Source of the DNA: Paracoccaceae bacterium
GTDB taxonomy: Bacteria; Pseudomonadota; Alphaproteobacteria; Rhodobacterales; Rhodobacteraceae
Reading direction: 5' to 3'
Assembly: GCA_902635985.1 (NCBI GenBank)
Contig: CACPPZ010000015.1
Coordinates: forward strand, 1-35,639
DNA: 35,639 nucleotides
In this document: piece by piece, positions 16,870-27,625 of the stretch
How positions within the stretch are numbered: the first letter of the stretch is position 1
Layout of the letters: the number at the start of each line of letters is the position of its first letter
Position numbers and translations under genes: made by a program
Notes under the pieces: generated by a model
Told to the model about the DNA's origin: nothing
Database searches by the model: none
Seen by the model: only the letters and a program-made list of their open reading frames with translations

Positions 16870-17776
16870 TTACTGTTTCGGAAGGTGCTGTAGTGATAGA
16901 TACATCAGGTGACTTTTCTTTCGATTTTATTAAACTCCCAAAGCTGTCAATCTTTTCTGTACCATAATCGCGCAGCACTTTCAGGAACTCTAACCGTTCG
17001 TAGTCAGCTGCTAATCTTGCTCTTAGTCTGCCATTTGGGTCCATGGCGAGCGTTCCAACTAGCAGTCCTGCTGGTAGCAAACCACCTCCACCAGATGTAA
17101 CAACTCTATCTCCAGGCCGAACTAGGTCAACATTTTCGATAAATTCTACTGGAGGAGCAAATGAATTGTCGCCCATAAGTATCGCGCGCTGTCCAGAAGG
17201 CTGAACGATGACAGGTATCTGACTTGCGTTGTCTGTCAGTAAAATAACGCGACTTGTTGAAGAACCTATGCCCGAAATACGACCGACTAACCCTAAACCA
17301 TCCATCGCAGCCCACCCATCTTGTATACCATCTCGAGAGCCTATATTTAATAAAACTGACTGACGAAAAGGAGACCCGCTGTCTGCTATGACGATGCCAC
17401 TAACATGAGTTAATTTGCTATCAAGTCTCAGCTGGTTTAGATCTAATAAACGCGCATTTTCTTGTTCCAATTGTAAAGCTGCTTCTTTCCAGCTTTTCAT
17501 TTGCTGTATTTCTCTTCTTAATTCTTTATTTTGTTCTAAAAGTTTTTCATAACTTTGGTAATCCTGTGCAAGTTTTACTACAGACGTCATCGGTCGCAAG
17601 ATCCATTCAAAATTAGGTACGAAGGTATCAATCACTAGAGCTCTAAATTTCTCAACTCTGGGATTGTCAATCCTCCATACTACAAAAAGCCCAAAGAGAA
17701 TTAAAATTGAGACAACGGTTATTAACCTGCGAAGAGGAGCAAAGTAGTCAGTCTGCGTCTGTCGATCATTATTCAA
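16850..17776 (-). CDS. mreC: Rod-shape-determining protein MreC
   Basis: A 308-residue bitopic protein that scaffolds the elongasome in the periplasm and activates PBP2/RodA. It has one N-terminal membrane helix (about residues 18-36, LITVVSILILFGLFVVW), a coiled coil around residues 70-120 (QNKELRREIQQMKSWKEAAL), and a beta-barrel domain with SGIVIADSGSPFRQSVLLN, GIQDGWAAMDGLGLVGRI and SGGGGLLPAGLLVGTL. All are typical of MreC. An acidic, low-complexity tail follows. It begins 18 bases after mreB. Confidence 0.95.
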   Translation of the reverse strand: MNNDRQTQTDYFAPLRRLITVVSILILFGLFVVWRIDNPRVEKFRALVIDTFVPNFEWILRPMTSVVKLAQDYQSYEKLLEQNKELRREIQQMKSWKEAALQLEQENARLLDLNQLRLDSKLTHVSGIVIADSGSPFRQSVLLNIGSRDGIQDGWAAMDGLGLVGRISGIGSSTSRVILLTDNASQIPVIVQPSGQRAILMGDNSFAPPVEFIENVDLVRPGDRVVTSGGGGLLPAGLLVGTLAMDPNGRLRARLAADYERLEFLKVLRDYGTEKIDSFGSLIKSKEKSPDVSITTAPSETVNEASSE

Positions 17777-17794
17777 AAGATGAATTTACTCTAT

Positions 17795-19128
<1,334 letters not shown>

Positions 19129-21630
19129 ATGAAAACCCATGTTAAAGCAGTTGTAGTAGGTGGCGGTGCAGTTGGAACATCAATTGCCTATCATTTGGCC
19201 AAAGGAGGCTGGAATGATGTCGTGCTGTTGGAGCGTGATGAATTAACATCTGGCTCAACATGGCATGCCGCAGGGCTCCTCCCTCTCTTTAATATGTCTT
19301 ATGCAACGACTCACATCCATCAATATTCCGTAGATTTTTACAAGACGCTTGAAGCTGAAACTGGATTAAACTCAGGTTTCTCTGTGGTTGGGAATCTTCG
19401 CATGGCTCAAGGTCAGGAGCGAATGGACGAGTATATGTTATATGCTTCTACAGCTGAAACTTGTGGTGTCCCATTTGAATGGATGACCCCAAACCAAATC
19501 AAAGATCGTTGGCCGTTAGTAAGAACAGAAGATTTAGTTGGAGCTATATACCACCCTACCGATGGTTACATAAATCCTGCCGATGTTACCATGGCAATGG
19601 CAAAGGGCGCTAGGCAAAGAGGGGTATCAATTGAGCGTAAACTTCAGGTCGACTCTTATCGTTGGAAAGGGTCCGAGTGGGAAATTATATGCAGTAAAAT
19701 GGTTGAAAAGGGTGGTAACTTGGTAGCGAGTAATGAAAAAATTACTATTACTTCTGAGCATGTGGTTACTGCCACTGGAAATCATGCCCAAAGGACTGCA
19801 GCTTTACTAGGAATTAAAATTCCAGCAATACCAGTTGAGCATCAGTTCATTGTTACAGAGCCTGACAAGGAACTAGTTAAATTTAGGGAACTAGGTAATT
19901 CAGAACACCCAGTGCTGCGGGATGCTGACGCAAAATGGTATGTGCGTGAAGAGCGAGGTGGCTGGATACTGGGACCCTACGAAAAAAATGCACCTGCTCG
20001 TTTTGAGTATGGGGTGCCGGATAGTTTTAGAGCAGATCTATTTCCGTTGGACTTGGACCGCATTGAGCAAGAATATTTGTCAATGATCCATAGAATACCA
20101 TCTACTGAAAACGTTGGTCTAAAGGACGATTTTAATGGGCCAATATGTTACACGCCTGATGGAAATCCTCTTGTTGGTCCAGCACCTGGCTTGCGAAACC
20201 TTTGGCTCGCTGAAGGATTTAGTTTTGGTATCACAGCGGCCGGTGGAACAGGCCATTATTTAGCTCAGATGATGATAGAGGGTGAGGCTGAAATTGACAT
20301 GGCATCGCTAGATCCCAAGCGGTATGGCAAATGGATGACTACTGAATATGCAGCGAGAAAAAATGAAGAATGTTATGAGCATGTTTATATTTTGCACCAT
20401 CCTGATGAAGAGCGACAGGCATGCAGGCCTCTAAGAACCTCTCCCTCCTATGAACGCCAGAAAACACTGGGTGCGCAATTTGGTCAAGTAAATGGTTGGG
20501 AGCGTCCGAATTATTTTGGCCCGCACAATGCAGATGAAAATTTTGACCATGATGCAAGGAGTTTTCGTCGAGGCGCGTGGTGGAAATATGCTCTTGCAGA
20601 AGCAAGTGCAATCAGAAATAACGTTGGAATAATTGATGCTACTGCGTTCACTAAACACCTTGTTAAAGGTCCGGGGGCAGTGCGCTTTTTGGATTGGTTT
20701 ACTTGTAATAAACTACCAAAAGTTGGTCGTATAAATTTAACTTATGCTTTAACAAATGCAGGTACAACGCGGACCGAATATACGATAGTTAGGTTGAAGC
20801 AAGACGAGTTTTATCTTGTTTCGGCGGGAGCTTGGACGGACTACGATGCCGACTACTTGCGTAAATCTGCTGAAGATAAATCCCCTGAATTTGGGTATAT
20901 TGAAATACATGATGTAACATCGCAATGGGGTGTTTTTGCTGTAGCCGGGCCAAAATCCCGTGATTTTTTATCCCAACTTGTCAGGGACGAAGACCAAGAG
21001 ACAGCGTTATCAAATGAACGGTTCCCTTGGCTTAGTTTTAAAAGAGTTGAGTTAGGTATGTGTTCGGTTAATGCAATAAGAGTTTCATACACTGGAGAAT
21101 TAGGATGGGAATTACATCATCCAATAGAAATGCAAAATTATCTATTTGATCTCTTACATAGTGCTGGAGAGAAATATGATTTGAAATGGGTTGGGGCTAG
21201 AGCTCAAAATTGGTTGCGTCAAGAAAAGTCATATCGAGCATTTGGAACAGAATTAGGCAGGGATGCTACGCCCTTAGAGGCGGATCTTCCACGATTTGTG
21301 GATATGTCAAAGGATTTCAATGGTAAGGCGCAAATGGAAAAGGTAGGTATAAGGTCAAAATGTGTTACTCTACTTATCGACGGGCCAGAGGACTCAGATC
21401 CATGGGGTCGCGAGGCACTTTATTCTGAAGATGGAACCAAACGGATTGGAAGATTAACCTCTGGCGGTTATTCTGTTGTTTTTGAGAAATCAATAGCTAT
21501 GGGCTATGTTAATCCAAGTTTTGCGGGTGAGGGTCAAAAGCTGAAAGTTAAAATTCAGAATACCTTATGGAACGCTGTTGTAACTTCTGATAGCCCTTAT
21601 GATGCCAAAAATGAAAAACTTCGAAGTTGA
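19129..21630 (+). CDS. Dimethylglycine/sarcosine dehydrogenase-like protein (FAD oxidase plus GcvT domains)
   Basis: An 833-residue two-part enzyme. The N-terminal DAO-type flavin domain (about 1-400) begins with GGGAVG at 11-16 and has the GSTWHAAGL segment, whose histidine (H46) corresponds to the residue that covalently binds FAD in mammalian dimethylglycine dehydrogenase, as I recall. A linker region follows, then a GcvT-like aminomethyltransferase domain (about 430-720) and its C-terminal barrel. Such enzymes oxidatively remove a methyl group from dimethylglycine or sarcosine and pass it to tetrahydrofolate. The gene directly downstream is an MttB-family methyltransferase, pointing to glycine betaine breakdown. 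Strong ribosome binding site (TAGGAG). Exact substrate is not determined by sequence. Confidence 0.9.
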   Translation: MKTHVKAVVVGGGAVGTSIAYHLAKGGWNDVVLLERDELTSGSTWHAAGLLPLFNMSYATTHIHQYSVDFYKTLEAETGLNSGFSVVGNLRMAQGQERMDEYMLYASTAETCGVPFEWMTPNQIKDRWPLVRTEDLVGAIYHPTDGYINPADVTMAMAKGARQRGVSIERKLQVDSYRWKGSEWEIICSKMVEKGGNLVASNEKITITSEHVVTATGNHAQRTAALLGIKIPAIPVEHQFIVTEPDKELVKFRELGNSEHPVLRDADAKWYVREERGGWILGPYEKNAPARFEYGVPDSFRADLFPLDLDRIEQEYLSMIHRIPSTENVGLKDDFNGPICYTPDGNPLVGPAPGLRNLWLAEGFSFGITAAGGTGHYLAQMMIEGEAEIDMASLDPKRYGKWMTTEYAARKNEECYEHVYILHHPDEERQACRPLRTSPSYERQKTLGAQFGQVNGWERPNYFGPHNADENFDHDARSFRRGAWWKYALAEASAIRNNVGIIDATAFTKHLVKGPGAVRFLDWFTCNKLPKVGRINLTYALTNAGTTRTEYTIVRLKQDEFYLVSAGAWTDYDADYLRKSAEDKSPEFGYIEIHDVTSQWGVFAVAGPKSRDFLSQLVRDEDQETALSNERFPWLSFKRVELGMCSVNAIRVSYTGELGWELHHPIEMQNYLFDLLHSAGEKYDLKWVGARAQNWLRQEKSYRAFGTELGRDATPLEADLPRFVDMSKDFNGKAQMEKVGIRSKCVTLLIDGPEDSDPWGREALYSEDGTKRIGRLTSGGYSVVFEKSIAMGYVNPSFAGEGQKLKVKIQNTLWNAVVTSDSPYDAKNEKLRS

Positions 21631-21702
21631 TGGCTAACTTAAATTAAAAATAAACAATTCTATTTTAACGATTGGACTGTGCAGATCAGATGGAGCATAT
21701 TT

Positions 21703-23229
21703 ATGAATAGGCGCAGGCGGTCTGAGCGAAGGAACGACAAAGAAATTTTTGGAGGTGCATCACCTCATATTAAACGTAGCATCCCCTTTTTTGATATACT
21801 TGATGAGGACAAGTTAGAAATAATCGAAGGCCAGGTGGACTGGCTTATTGAAAATATAGGCATAGCTTTCCGCGATGATCCCGCTGCTTTAAGTATCTGG
21901 CAAAGGGCGGGGGTCAAACCTTGCGGCGAGTATCAAGATCTTATTCGCGCTGATGCAAATTGGATTCGGCAACTGTGCTCTAATGCACCTAGCGAGTTTA
22001 CTCAACATGCCAGAAATCCGAAACGTTCAGTAACCATTGGAGGGGTAAACCAAGTCTTGGCGCCAATCTACGGCGCACCTTTTGTACGCGATATGAAAGA
22101 TGGTCGTAGATATGCTAAATTAAATGACTTTCAGAATTTGGTGAAATTAACATTTATGCATCCAAATCTTCATCACGGATCTTTTGTAATTGCAGAGCCA
22201 ACAGATATCCCTGTAAGCCAACGCCACTTAGATATGTTACTGGCCCACATGACTCTTTCTGACAAACCGCATTTAGGAGCAATAACAGAAAAAAGCCGCG
22301 CTCAAGATACTATTGATATGGTGGAAATTGTCTTTGGGTCTGATAAGATGAAGAGCGATGTCTGTATTATGGCCAACGTAAATACAAACTCACCCTTACT
22401 TGTCGATAAAGTAGCCTCAGAGGCTATCCAAGTGTATTCTGGCCGTGGCCAAGCTATGGTTGTAACTCCCTTTATTCTATGTGGTGCAATGGGTCCAGTA
22501 AGTACTACAGCAGCGATTGCTCAAGCAATGGCTGAAGTAATGGTTTGTTGTGCATTTGCTCAGCTAGTACGCAAGGGCTCGCCTTTTGTTATGGGCAGCT
22601 TTTTATCATCAATGTCATTGAAGTCGGGTGCACCCACTTTTGGAATGCCAGAACCGGTTTTATCTAACTATGTAATTGGCCAGCTTGCTAGACGAGTCGG
22701 TTTGCCTTTGAGGTGTGGAGGCTCATTAACTGCTTCTAAAATCGAGGATGCGCAGGCGGCATATGAATCTGCCGACTCAATGCATTCAACTATGATGGCG
22801 GGATCTAATTTTACGCTACATGCCGCAGGATGGCTTGAAGGTGGTTTGGTAACTGGTTTTGAAAAGCTAATTATGGATGCTGACAGGCTTGGTAGTTATC
22901 AAAAATTACTGCATAGCGGCCTTGTGACAGATAAGAATTCTCTCGCTCATGATGCCTATAAAGAGGTAAAGCCAGGCGGCCATTTTTTAGGTTCAGATCA
23001 TACAATGCAAAATTATAAAGAAGCATTTTACGAGCCTAAATTATCTGACAGCGAAAATGTTGAACGTTGGGAAGAGACTGGAAGTCAAGATATGCGTAAA
23101 CGCGCATATGAACGCTGGAACAATATGTTAGATAATTACAACGCTCCTGATATAGATGTTTCCATTAAAGAAGAGTTACTTGAATATGTAGCGAGAAGAA
23201 AAAGAGAAATACCGGAGGCATGGTACTAG
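21703..23229 (+). CDS. MttB-family (trimethylamine methyltransferase superfamily) protein, non-pyrrolysine
   Basis: A 508-residue member of the MttB superfamily of corrinoid-dependent methyltransferases. Typical stretches are an arginine-rich N-terminus (NRRRRSERR), ENIGIAFRDDPAAL, MVVTPFILCGAMGPVSTTAA and ASKIEDAQAAYES. The reading frame runs through with no in-frame TAG, so it is of the pyrrolysine-free type; characterised members of that type include glycine betaine methyltransferase (MtgB). I prefer ATG 21703, with GGAG at 21692-21695, over an upstream GTG at 21679. It follows the dehydrogenase by about 70 bases in the same direction. No corrinoid protein gene is nearby, so the methyl acceptor must be encoded elsewhere or differ. 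Confidence 0.88.
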   Translation: MNRRRRSERRNDKEIFGGASPHIKRSIPFFDILDEDKLEIIEGQVDWLIENIGIAFRDDPAALSIWQRAGVKPCGEYQDLIRADANWIRQLCSNAPSEFTQHARNPKRSVTIGGVNQVLAPIYGAPFVRDMKDGRRYAKLNDFQNLVKLTFMHPNLHHGSFVIAEPTDIPVSQRHLDMLLAHMTLSDKPHLGAITEKSRAQDTIDMVEIVFGSDKMKSDVCIMANVNTNSPLLVDKVASEAIQVYSGRGQAMVVTPFILCGAMGPVSTTAAIAQAMAEVMVCCAFAQLVRKGSPFVMGSFLSSMSLKSGAPTFGMPEPVLSNYVIGQLARRVGLPLRCGGSLTASKIEDAQAAYESADSMHSTMMAGSNFTLHAAGWLEGGLVTGFEKLIMDADRLGSYQKLLHSGLVTDKNSLAHDAYKEVKPGGHFLGSDHTMQNYKEAFYEPKLSDSENVERWEETGSQDMRKRAYERWNNMLDNYNAPDIDVSIKEELLEYVARRKREIPEAWY

Positions 23230-23268
23230 ATTCTGCACATAAATTTCCGTTTGAAAATTCTTAGAATA

Positions 23269-23296
23269 GAGAACACCTTTATCGGTTGGTGTTCTC
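23269..23296. terminator. Hairpin between convergent MttB-family gene and pnp
   Basis: GAGAACACC at 23269-23277 and GGTGTTCTC at 23288-23296 form a perfect 9-base-pair stem with a 10-base loop, in the middle of the 78-base convergent gap. It could serve both strands as a terminator or as a 3' stabilising structure. Neither side has a strong T run, so intrinsic termination may be inefficient. Confidence 0.6.
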
Positions 23297-23307
23297 CAAA
23301 CTAATTA

Positions 23308-25440
23308 TTAACCTTCTTTTTTATCCTCAGTGATTTCTTCTCCGGTGTCCTGATCAACAACCTTCATTGACAATCGAACTTTACCCCTGTCGTCAAAGCC
23401 CATGAGCTTAACCTTAACCTCCTGCCCTTCTTTCAATACATCTGATGGGTGGTTTAGCCGACGGTTCTCAATTTGGCTTACGTGCACCAAACCGTCTCGC
23501 TTCCCAAAAAAGTTCACGAAAGCCCCAAAATCAACCAACTTTACAACGGTACCAGTGTATACGCTACCAACTTCGGGCTCTGCGACAATAGAGTGGATCA
23601 TATCATATGCTTTTTGGATCGATGCTCCATCTGGAGAAGCAATTTTAATTGTTCCGTCATCGCTTATATCTACTTTGGCTCCAGATGTTTCGACTATTTC
23701 GCGAATAACTTTACCGCCTGATCCAATTACCTCCCGAATTTTATCAGTGGCTACCTTCATAGTCTCAATCCTTGGTGCGTGCACACTGAATTCTCCAGCT
23801 TCAGAAATTGCTTTGGACATTTCTTTAAGTATGTGCATGCGTCCATCTTTAGCCTGAGATAGTGCTTGTTTCATTATTTCTGGAGTTATTCCTGCAACTT
23901 TAATATCCATCTGAAGGGACGTGATACCATTTTCTGTGCCTGCAACTTTAAAATCCATATCTCCAAGGTGATCTTCATCGCCAAGTATGTCTGTTAAAAC
24001 GGCATAGGAACCATCCTCTTCAAGAATCAAACCCATCGCTACTCCTGCAACCGGACTTTTTAGTGGAACGCCGGCGTCCATCATTGCCAGTGAGCCTCCA
24101 CAAACAGAGGCCATTGAAGATGATCCATTAGACTCAGTAATTTCTGAGACAACACGGATTGTATATGGAAAATCGGTTGCTGCTGGCAGCACTGCTTGGA
24201 GTGCTCGCCATGCCAATTTGCCGTGGCCAATTTCTCTTCTGCCCGTTGCGCCAACCCTTCCAACTTCTCCAACAGAATATGGAGGGAAATTATAATGTAG
24301 CAGGAAATTAGATCTAAAATTACCATGCAGAGCATCTATAATTTGTTCATCATCGCCTGTGCCAAGCGTTGTAACTACAAGAGCTTGAGTTTCACCGCGT
24401 GTGAACAAGGCAGAACCATGAGTTCTTGGTAACAAACCGGTTTCAGAAACTATTTGGCGAATATCTGTAGTTGCTCGCCCATCTATACGTTTACCACCTT
24501 TGACGACATCTCCTCGTAATATACCGGCTTCGAGTTTTTTCATTGCCGAACCGAGATCAGGATCTTCTAATTCTTCATCTGAAAGTTTTGATTTTATATA
24601 GTCACGCGTTTCAGCTACCGCCAGTTGTCGTTCTTGTTTGTCGGTAATTGCAAATGAAGATCGCATTTTTTTCTCACCGATCTTTTTAACATTTTTGAGT
24701 AGTTTGGAAAAATCCGGAGCTTCAAAATTAAATGGTTCTTTTGCACAGTCTTCTGCGAGATCAATTATTAGGTCAATTACCGGTTGAATTTGCTTGTGGG
24801 CAAAAGTTACTGCTCCGAGCATCTCTTCTTCGGATAGCTCGTATGCTTCTGACTCTACCATCATAACGGCATCTTTGGTTCCTGCGACCACCAAATCCAA
24901 GCGTTGATCTGGGTTGTTTTTGAGGCCCTGCATGTCATCAACTGTTGGGTTAAGGATATAATCACCATTTTCAAAACCGACCCGAGCGGCTGCAATTGGG
25001 CCCATAAAAGGGACGCCGGAAAGCGTAAGAGCTGCGGATGCAGCTATCATAGCAACCACGTCTGGTGAGTTGACTAAATCATGTGAAAGTACAGTGCACA
25101 TCACTAAAACCTCGTGCTTAAAGCCTTCGACAAAGAGAGGTCTTATTGGGCGATCGATCAACCGAGCTGTTAGTGTTTCTGCTTCGGAGGGGCGCGCTTC
25201 TCGCTTAAAGAAACCTCCAGGGATTTTCCCAGCAGCGTAATATTTCTCTTGGTAATGGACAGTTAGTGGAAAGAAATCTTGTCCTTCTTTCATTGCTCTT
25301 GCGAATGTTACATTTGCCATTACAGAGGTTTCACCAAGTGTGGCAATAACAGTACCATCGGCTTGCCGTGCTACTTTTCCAGTTTCTAATGTGAGAGTTT
25401 CCTCACCCCATTCTATTGATTTTTTTGTTACATCAAACAT
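23308..25440 (-). CDS. pnp: Polyribonucleotide nucleotidyltransferase (PNPase)
   Basis: A 710-residue phosphorolytic 3'-5' exoribonuclease that forms a trimer and a core of the RNA degradosome. Domain order is standard: RNase PH 1 (about 1-215), helical domain, RNase PH 2 (about 310-545, with [20 protein letters not shown]), KH domain (about 555-615, [16 protein letters not shown]) and S1 domain (about 622-692, [20 protein letters not shown]). The start is ATG 25440, with AGGA just upstream. It follows rpsO in the same direction, after a structured intergenic region. Expression is likely controlled through that leader, as pnp autoregulates in E. coli. Confidence 0.98.
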   Translation of the reverse strand: MFDVTKKSIEWGEETLTLETGKVARQADGTVIATLGETSVMANVTFARAMKEGQDFFPLTVHYQEKYYAAGKIPGGFFKREARPSEAETLTARLIDRPIRPLFVEGFKHEVLVMCTVLSHDLVNSPDVVAMIAASAALTLSGVPFMGPIAAARVGFENGDYILNPTVDDMQGLKNNPDQRLDLVVAGTKDAVMMVESEAYELSEEEMLGAVTFAHKQIQPVIDLIIDLAEDCAKEPFNFEAPDFSKLLKNVKKIGEKKMRSSFAITDKQERQLAVAETRDYIKSKLSDEELEDPDLGSAMKKLEAGILRGDVVKGGKRIDGRATTDIRQIVSETGLLPRTHGSALFTRGETQALVVTTLGTGDDEQIIDALHGNFRSNFLLHYNFPPYSVGEVGRVGATGRREIGHGKLAWRALQAVLPAATDFPYTIRVVSEITESNGSSSMASVCGGSLAMMDAGVPLKSPVAGVAMGLILEEDGSYAVLTDILGDEDHLGDMDFKVAGTENGITSLQMDIKVAGITPEIMKQALSQAKDGRMHILKEMSKAISEAGEFSVHAPRIETMKVATDKIREVIGSGGKVIREIVETSGAKVDISDDGTIKIASPDGASIQKAYDMIHSIVAEPEVGSVYTGTVVKLVDFGAFVNFFGKRDGLVHVSQIENRRLNHPSDVLKEGQEVKVKLMGFDDRGKVRLSMKVVDQDTGEEITEDKKEG

Positions 25441-25476
25441 CTATATTTCCTAATAAGGCTATAAAGCCATTCCAAT

Positions 25477-25494
25477 AGGGGGCGTATTCCCCCT
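25477..25494 (-). other. GC-rich hairpin in the pnp leader
   Basis: AGGGGG (25477-25482) and CCCCCT (25489-25494) form a perfect 6-base-pair, nearly all G-C stem around a 6-base loop, 37 bases before the pnp ATG. A second small stem, GGCT/AGCC (25457-25460 with 25465-25468), lies between it and the start. On the minus strand these are in the 5' leader of pnp. In E. coli a leader stem is the RNase III site for pnp autoregulation; this could be an analogue, though it is short. Confidence 0.4.
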
Positions 25495-25588
25495 GACCAA
25501 ATCAGTTACCCCGAACTACGGTCACTAGTCCGGTACCTAGATAAAGCGCGTATATAACACGAAGAAAAGAATTTAAAGCGATGAAAAC

Positions 25589-25643
25589 TAAGTAACTAAA
25601 GCCTTCAGGTTTCCCTGACAGACTGTGCCTTGAGAGTTACTTA
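25589..25643 (-). terminator. Hairpin just after rpsO (terminator or processing site)
   Basis: TAAGTAACT (25589-25597) and AGTTACTTA (25635-25643) pair perfectly over 9 bases, enclosing a second stem TCAGG/CCTGA (25605-25609 with 25614-25618). On the minus strand the structure starts 17 bases after the rpsO stop and is followed by AGTTTTCAT, a short T run. It could be the partial terminator or processing site that separates rpsO from pnp. Confidence 0.5.
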
Positions 25644-25659
25644 AATGTGTTAATTCAAA

Positions 25660-25929
25660 TTATCTTCTTATACTGAGGCGACCTATAAGATCTTTATAAC
25701 GCTTTTCTTCCTTATTTTTTAAAAAATCGAGAAGTTTACGTCTCTGAGCCACCATCTTCAATAAGCCTCTTCGGGAGTGGTTATCTTTTTTATGTGTTTT
25801 AAAATGCTCAGTTAATGTATTTATTCTAGATGTGAGTATTGCAACCTGAACTTCTGGAGATCCAGTATCTCCATCTTTTGTTGCAAACTCTTTTAAAACT
25901 TTTGCTTTTTCTTCTGCAGTAATCGACAA
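25660..25929 (-). CDS. rpsO: 30S ribosomal protein S15
   Basis: Ribosomal protein S15 binds the central domain of 16S rRNA. With TTG 25929 as start it is 89 residues, exactly the usual length, and begins [19 protein letters not shown] at 25940-25937 on the minus strand is seven bases upstream. The open frame continues to an ATG at 26001, but those extra 24 residues are not part of S15 and that start lacks support. The signature [20 protein letters not shown], then [16 protein letters not shown] and RRKLLDFL, is complete. It lies between the truB/DUF1643 genes and pnp, the classical order apart from the inserted gene. Confidence 0.96.
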   Translation of the reverse strand: MSITAEEKAKVLKEFATKDGDTGSPEVQVAILTSRINTLTEHFKTHKKDNHSRRGLLKMVAQRRKLLDFLKNKEEKRYKDLIGRLSIRR

Positions 25930-26092
25930 CGTACTATCCTTTATATTTTGGGTACAAGCCGGGATGTCGTCCAGCAAGACTTTTATATTAATGTGAATCA
26001 CTCACGCGGAGGCTTTTATTTTAATCTTTCCAGAAAGTGAAGTGCATTAATTTTAGACAAATTCTAGAATCGGTGCAGATATTACTGAAAGT

Positions 26093-26617
26093 TCAAACAC
26101 CATTATCGCCATTCAGCCATATTTGCGGTTTTACCTGATAGCTTATGTAGAGTGGATGCTTTGGGTACCCCATCTTTGTGATCCCTAAACTGAATATTCT
26201 TAATTTTGCCTTAATGAAAATCTCTTTTACTGCTGTGCCTCTCGCACGATGGCTCCCATGAGTACCCCATGCAGCGATATTAATGTTTGAATTTTTGCAT
26301 GTTTCCAGAATGATACTATCATTCTGGGCGCCTATTGGATCACTAACTTTTTCCATCTGCTTCGGATTTGTCTCCCGCCAAGCGAAAATGTTAGTAACAG
26401 AAAATGCACCATAACCAAGTGAGCGTGCGCGTCTTTCGCAGCGTTCAACAGTGGGATCATTCTGATATTCCGTCGCGGTTGAAGGATTGAGCATTATAAA
26501 ATGAGCTCTTTTTTTTGTGACATCCCACTCCCTGGACAGACAATACCTATATTTTTCGCACTCTGAATATATTGCTTCTGAAAAGGCATCATCTTTCAGA
26601 AATCGTTTGGTTATCAT
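26093..26617 (-). CDS. DUF1643 family protein
   Basis: A protein of about 174 residues from the DUF1643 family, function unknown. The hallmark FIMLNPSTATEYQNDPTVER is followed by CERRARSLGYGAFSVTNIFA and WRETNPKQM. The 3' part has AAWGTHG, which fits the family. ATG 26617 is preferred; a GTG at 26626 would add three residues. Both starts lie inside the end of truB (overlap of about 30 bases), so translation is probably coupled to truB. This gene sits between truB and rpsO, which are often adjacent in other bacteria. A link to RNA or translation is suggested only by position. Confidence 0.85.
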   Translation of the reverse strand: MITKRFLKDDAFSEAIYSECEKYRYCLSREWDVTKKRAHFIMLNPSTATEYQNDPTVERCERRARSLGYGAFSVTNIFAWRETNPKQMEKVSDPIGAQNDSIILETCKNSNINIAAWGTHGSHRARGTAVKEIFIKAKLRIFSLGITKMGYPKHPLYISYQVKPQIWLNGDNGV

Positions 26618-27536
26618 GGGACTCACTTTTTGCTAAGTTAAAAACTTTTTTTGGGAAAAATGACCCAGATTGATACTTTCCTACTGCAATTGGAATTTCG
26701 CAATAGCTAACCCAAATTTCGTCCCCAGATTTCGCTCCTGTGCAAAGGACCGGTGCACAATTACCATTCTTAATTTTATCAGCTGCAGATATACTGCAAG
26801 TCCCATGTTTCAATGTGTCGAGGCCTAATTTTAGAGGGTAAATAAAATTAGAGATTCCTGGCAATTTACTCATTTTTAGTATTTCGTCTAATGAACTCGC
26901 CATGGATAAATTGAAAGAACCCGACGAAATTCTTCTCAACCACTTAACGTGGCCAAAACAGCCTAGTTTTAGTCCAAGATCTCTGGCAATAGCTCGAACA
27001 TATCCGCCTTTTCCGCACTCCAATGCCAGAACAGCATTGCTCTTACTGATATATTTTTCTAATTTAAGGCTGCTAACAAGTAGAGATCTAGGTGCTATTT
27101 CGAAATTGTGACCCTTCCTCGCAAGCGCATAAGCCCTTTCCCCATTTATCTTTACTGCCGAAAACAAAGGAGGCGTTTGTTCTATTTTGCCCTGAAAAAG
27201 TGGAATTGCAGCTAGTATATCTTGTTCAGATGGCCGCATTTTAGATTTGTGTATAATTTTGCCTTCTGAATCATCAGTATCTGTTGCTTCACCGAATTTA
27301 ACCTCAAAAATATATGATTTTTCTCGGTTTGTAACATAGGGGATTGTTTTTGTTGCTTCACCCAGAGCAATTGCCAAAACTCCCGTTGCGCTTGGGTCTA
27401 AAGTCCCAGCATGCCCAGCTTTCCTGGCGCCGCATGCCCACTTTATTTTATTTACTACAGCCGTAGACGTCATTCCAGTTGGCTTGTCTACTATGATCCA
27501 GCCGCTGATACTGTTTCCCGCTTTTGAATTCCCCAC
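26589..27536 (-). CDS. truB: tRNA pseudouridine(55) synthase TruB
   Basis: A 315-residue enzyme that makes pseudouridine 55 in the T-loop of tRNAs. GWIIVDKPTGMTS near the N-terminus and GHAGTLDPSATGVL with catalytic D47 are the family motifs; FQGKIEQTPPLFSAVKING and KGGYVRAIARDLG follow in the expected order. Length is normal. It begins about 90 bases after the aldehyde dehydrogenase gene on the same strand, with a hairpin between them, so it probably has its own promoter. Its end overlaps the DUF1643 gene. Confidence 0.97.
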   Translation of the reverse strand: MGNSKAGNSISGWIIVDKPTGMTSTAVVNKIKWACGARKAGHAGTLDPSATGVLAIALGEATKTIPYVTNREKSYIFEVKFGEATDTDDSEGKIIHKSKMRPSEQDILAAIPLFQGKIEQTPPLFSAVKINGERAYALARKGHNFEIAPRSLLVSSLKLEKYISKSNAVLALECGKGGYVRAIARDLGLKLGCFGHVKWLRRISSGSFNLSMASSLDEILKMSKLPGISNFIYPLKLGLDTLKHGTCSISAADKIKNGNCAPVLCTGAKSGDEIWVSYCEIPIAVGKYQSGSFFPKKVFNLAKSESHDNQTISER

Positions 27537-27594
27537 TTTTGCACCAATATTCCCTAATTTTATCCAGTGTTATCTATTTTTATTTCTGAAGAAT

Positions 27595-27618
27595 AGTAAA
27601 TCAGGTAACTGGTTTACT
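27595..27618 (-). terminator. Hairpin after the aldehyde dehydrogenase gene
   Basis: AGTAAA (27595-27600) and TTTACT (27613-27618) pair perfectly. The inner bases CA/TG extend the stem after one mismatch on the minus strand, leaving a 6-base loop. It begins eight bases after the stop codon at 27626, which suits a terminator. No strong T run follows on the minus strand. Confidence 0.4.
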
Positions 27619-27625
27619 CTAGAGA

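Noticed and set aside
21679-21702. GTG start for the MttB-family gene at 21679
   Set aside because: ATG 21703 has GGAG seven bases upstream and begins with the arginine-rich N-terminus typical of the family.
23402-23857. 151-codon open frame opposite pnp
   Set aside because: It is antisense to the well-conserved KH/S1 part of PNPase and shows no recognisable protein; a frame shadow.
25930-26001. Upstream extension of rpsO to an ATG at 26001
   Set aside because: The extra 24 residues are not part of S15; TTG 25929 gives the exact 89-residue protein with a well-spaced AGGA.
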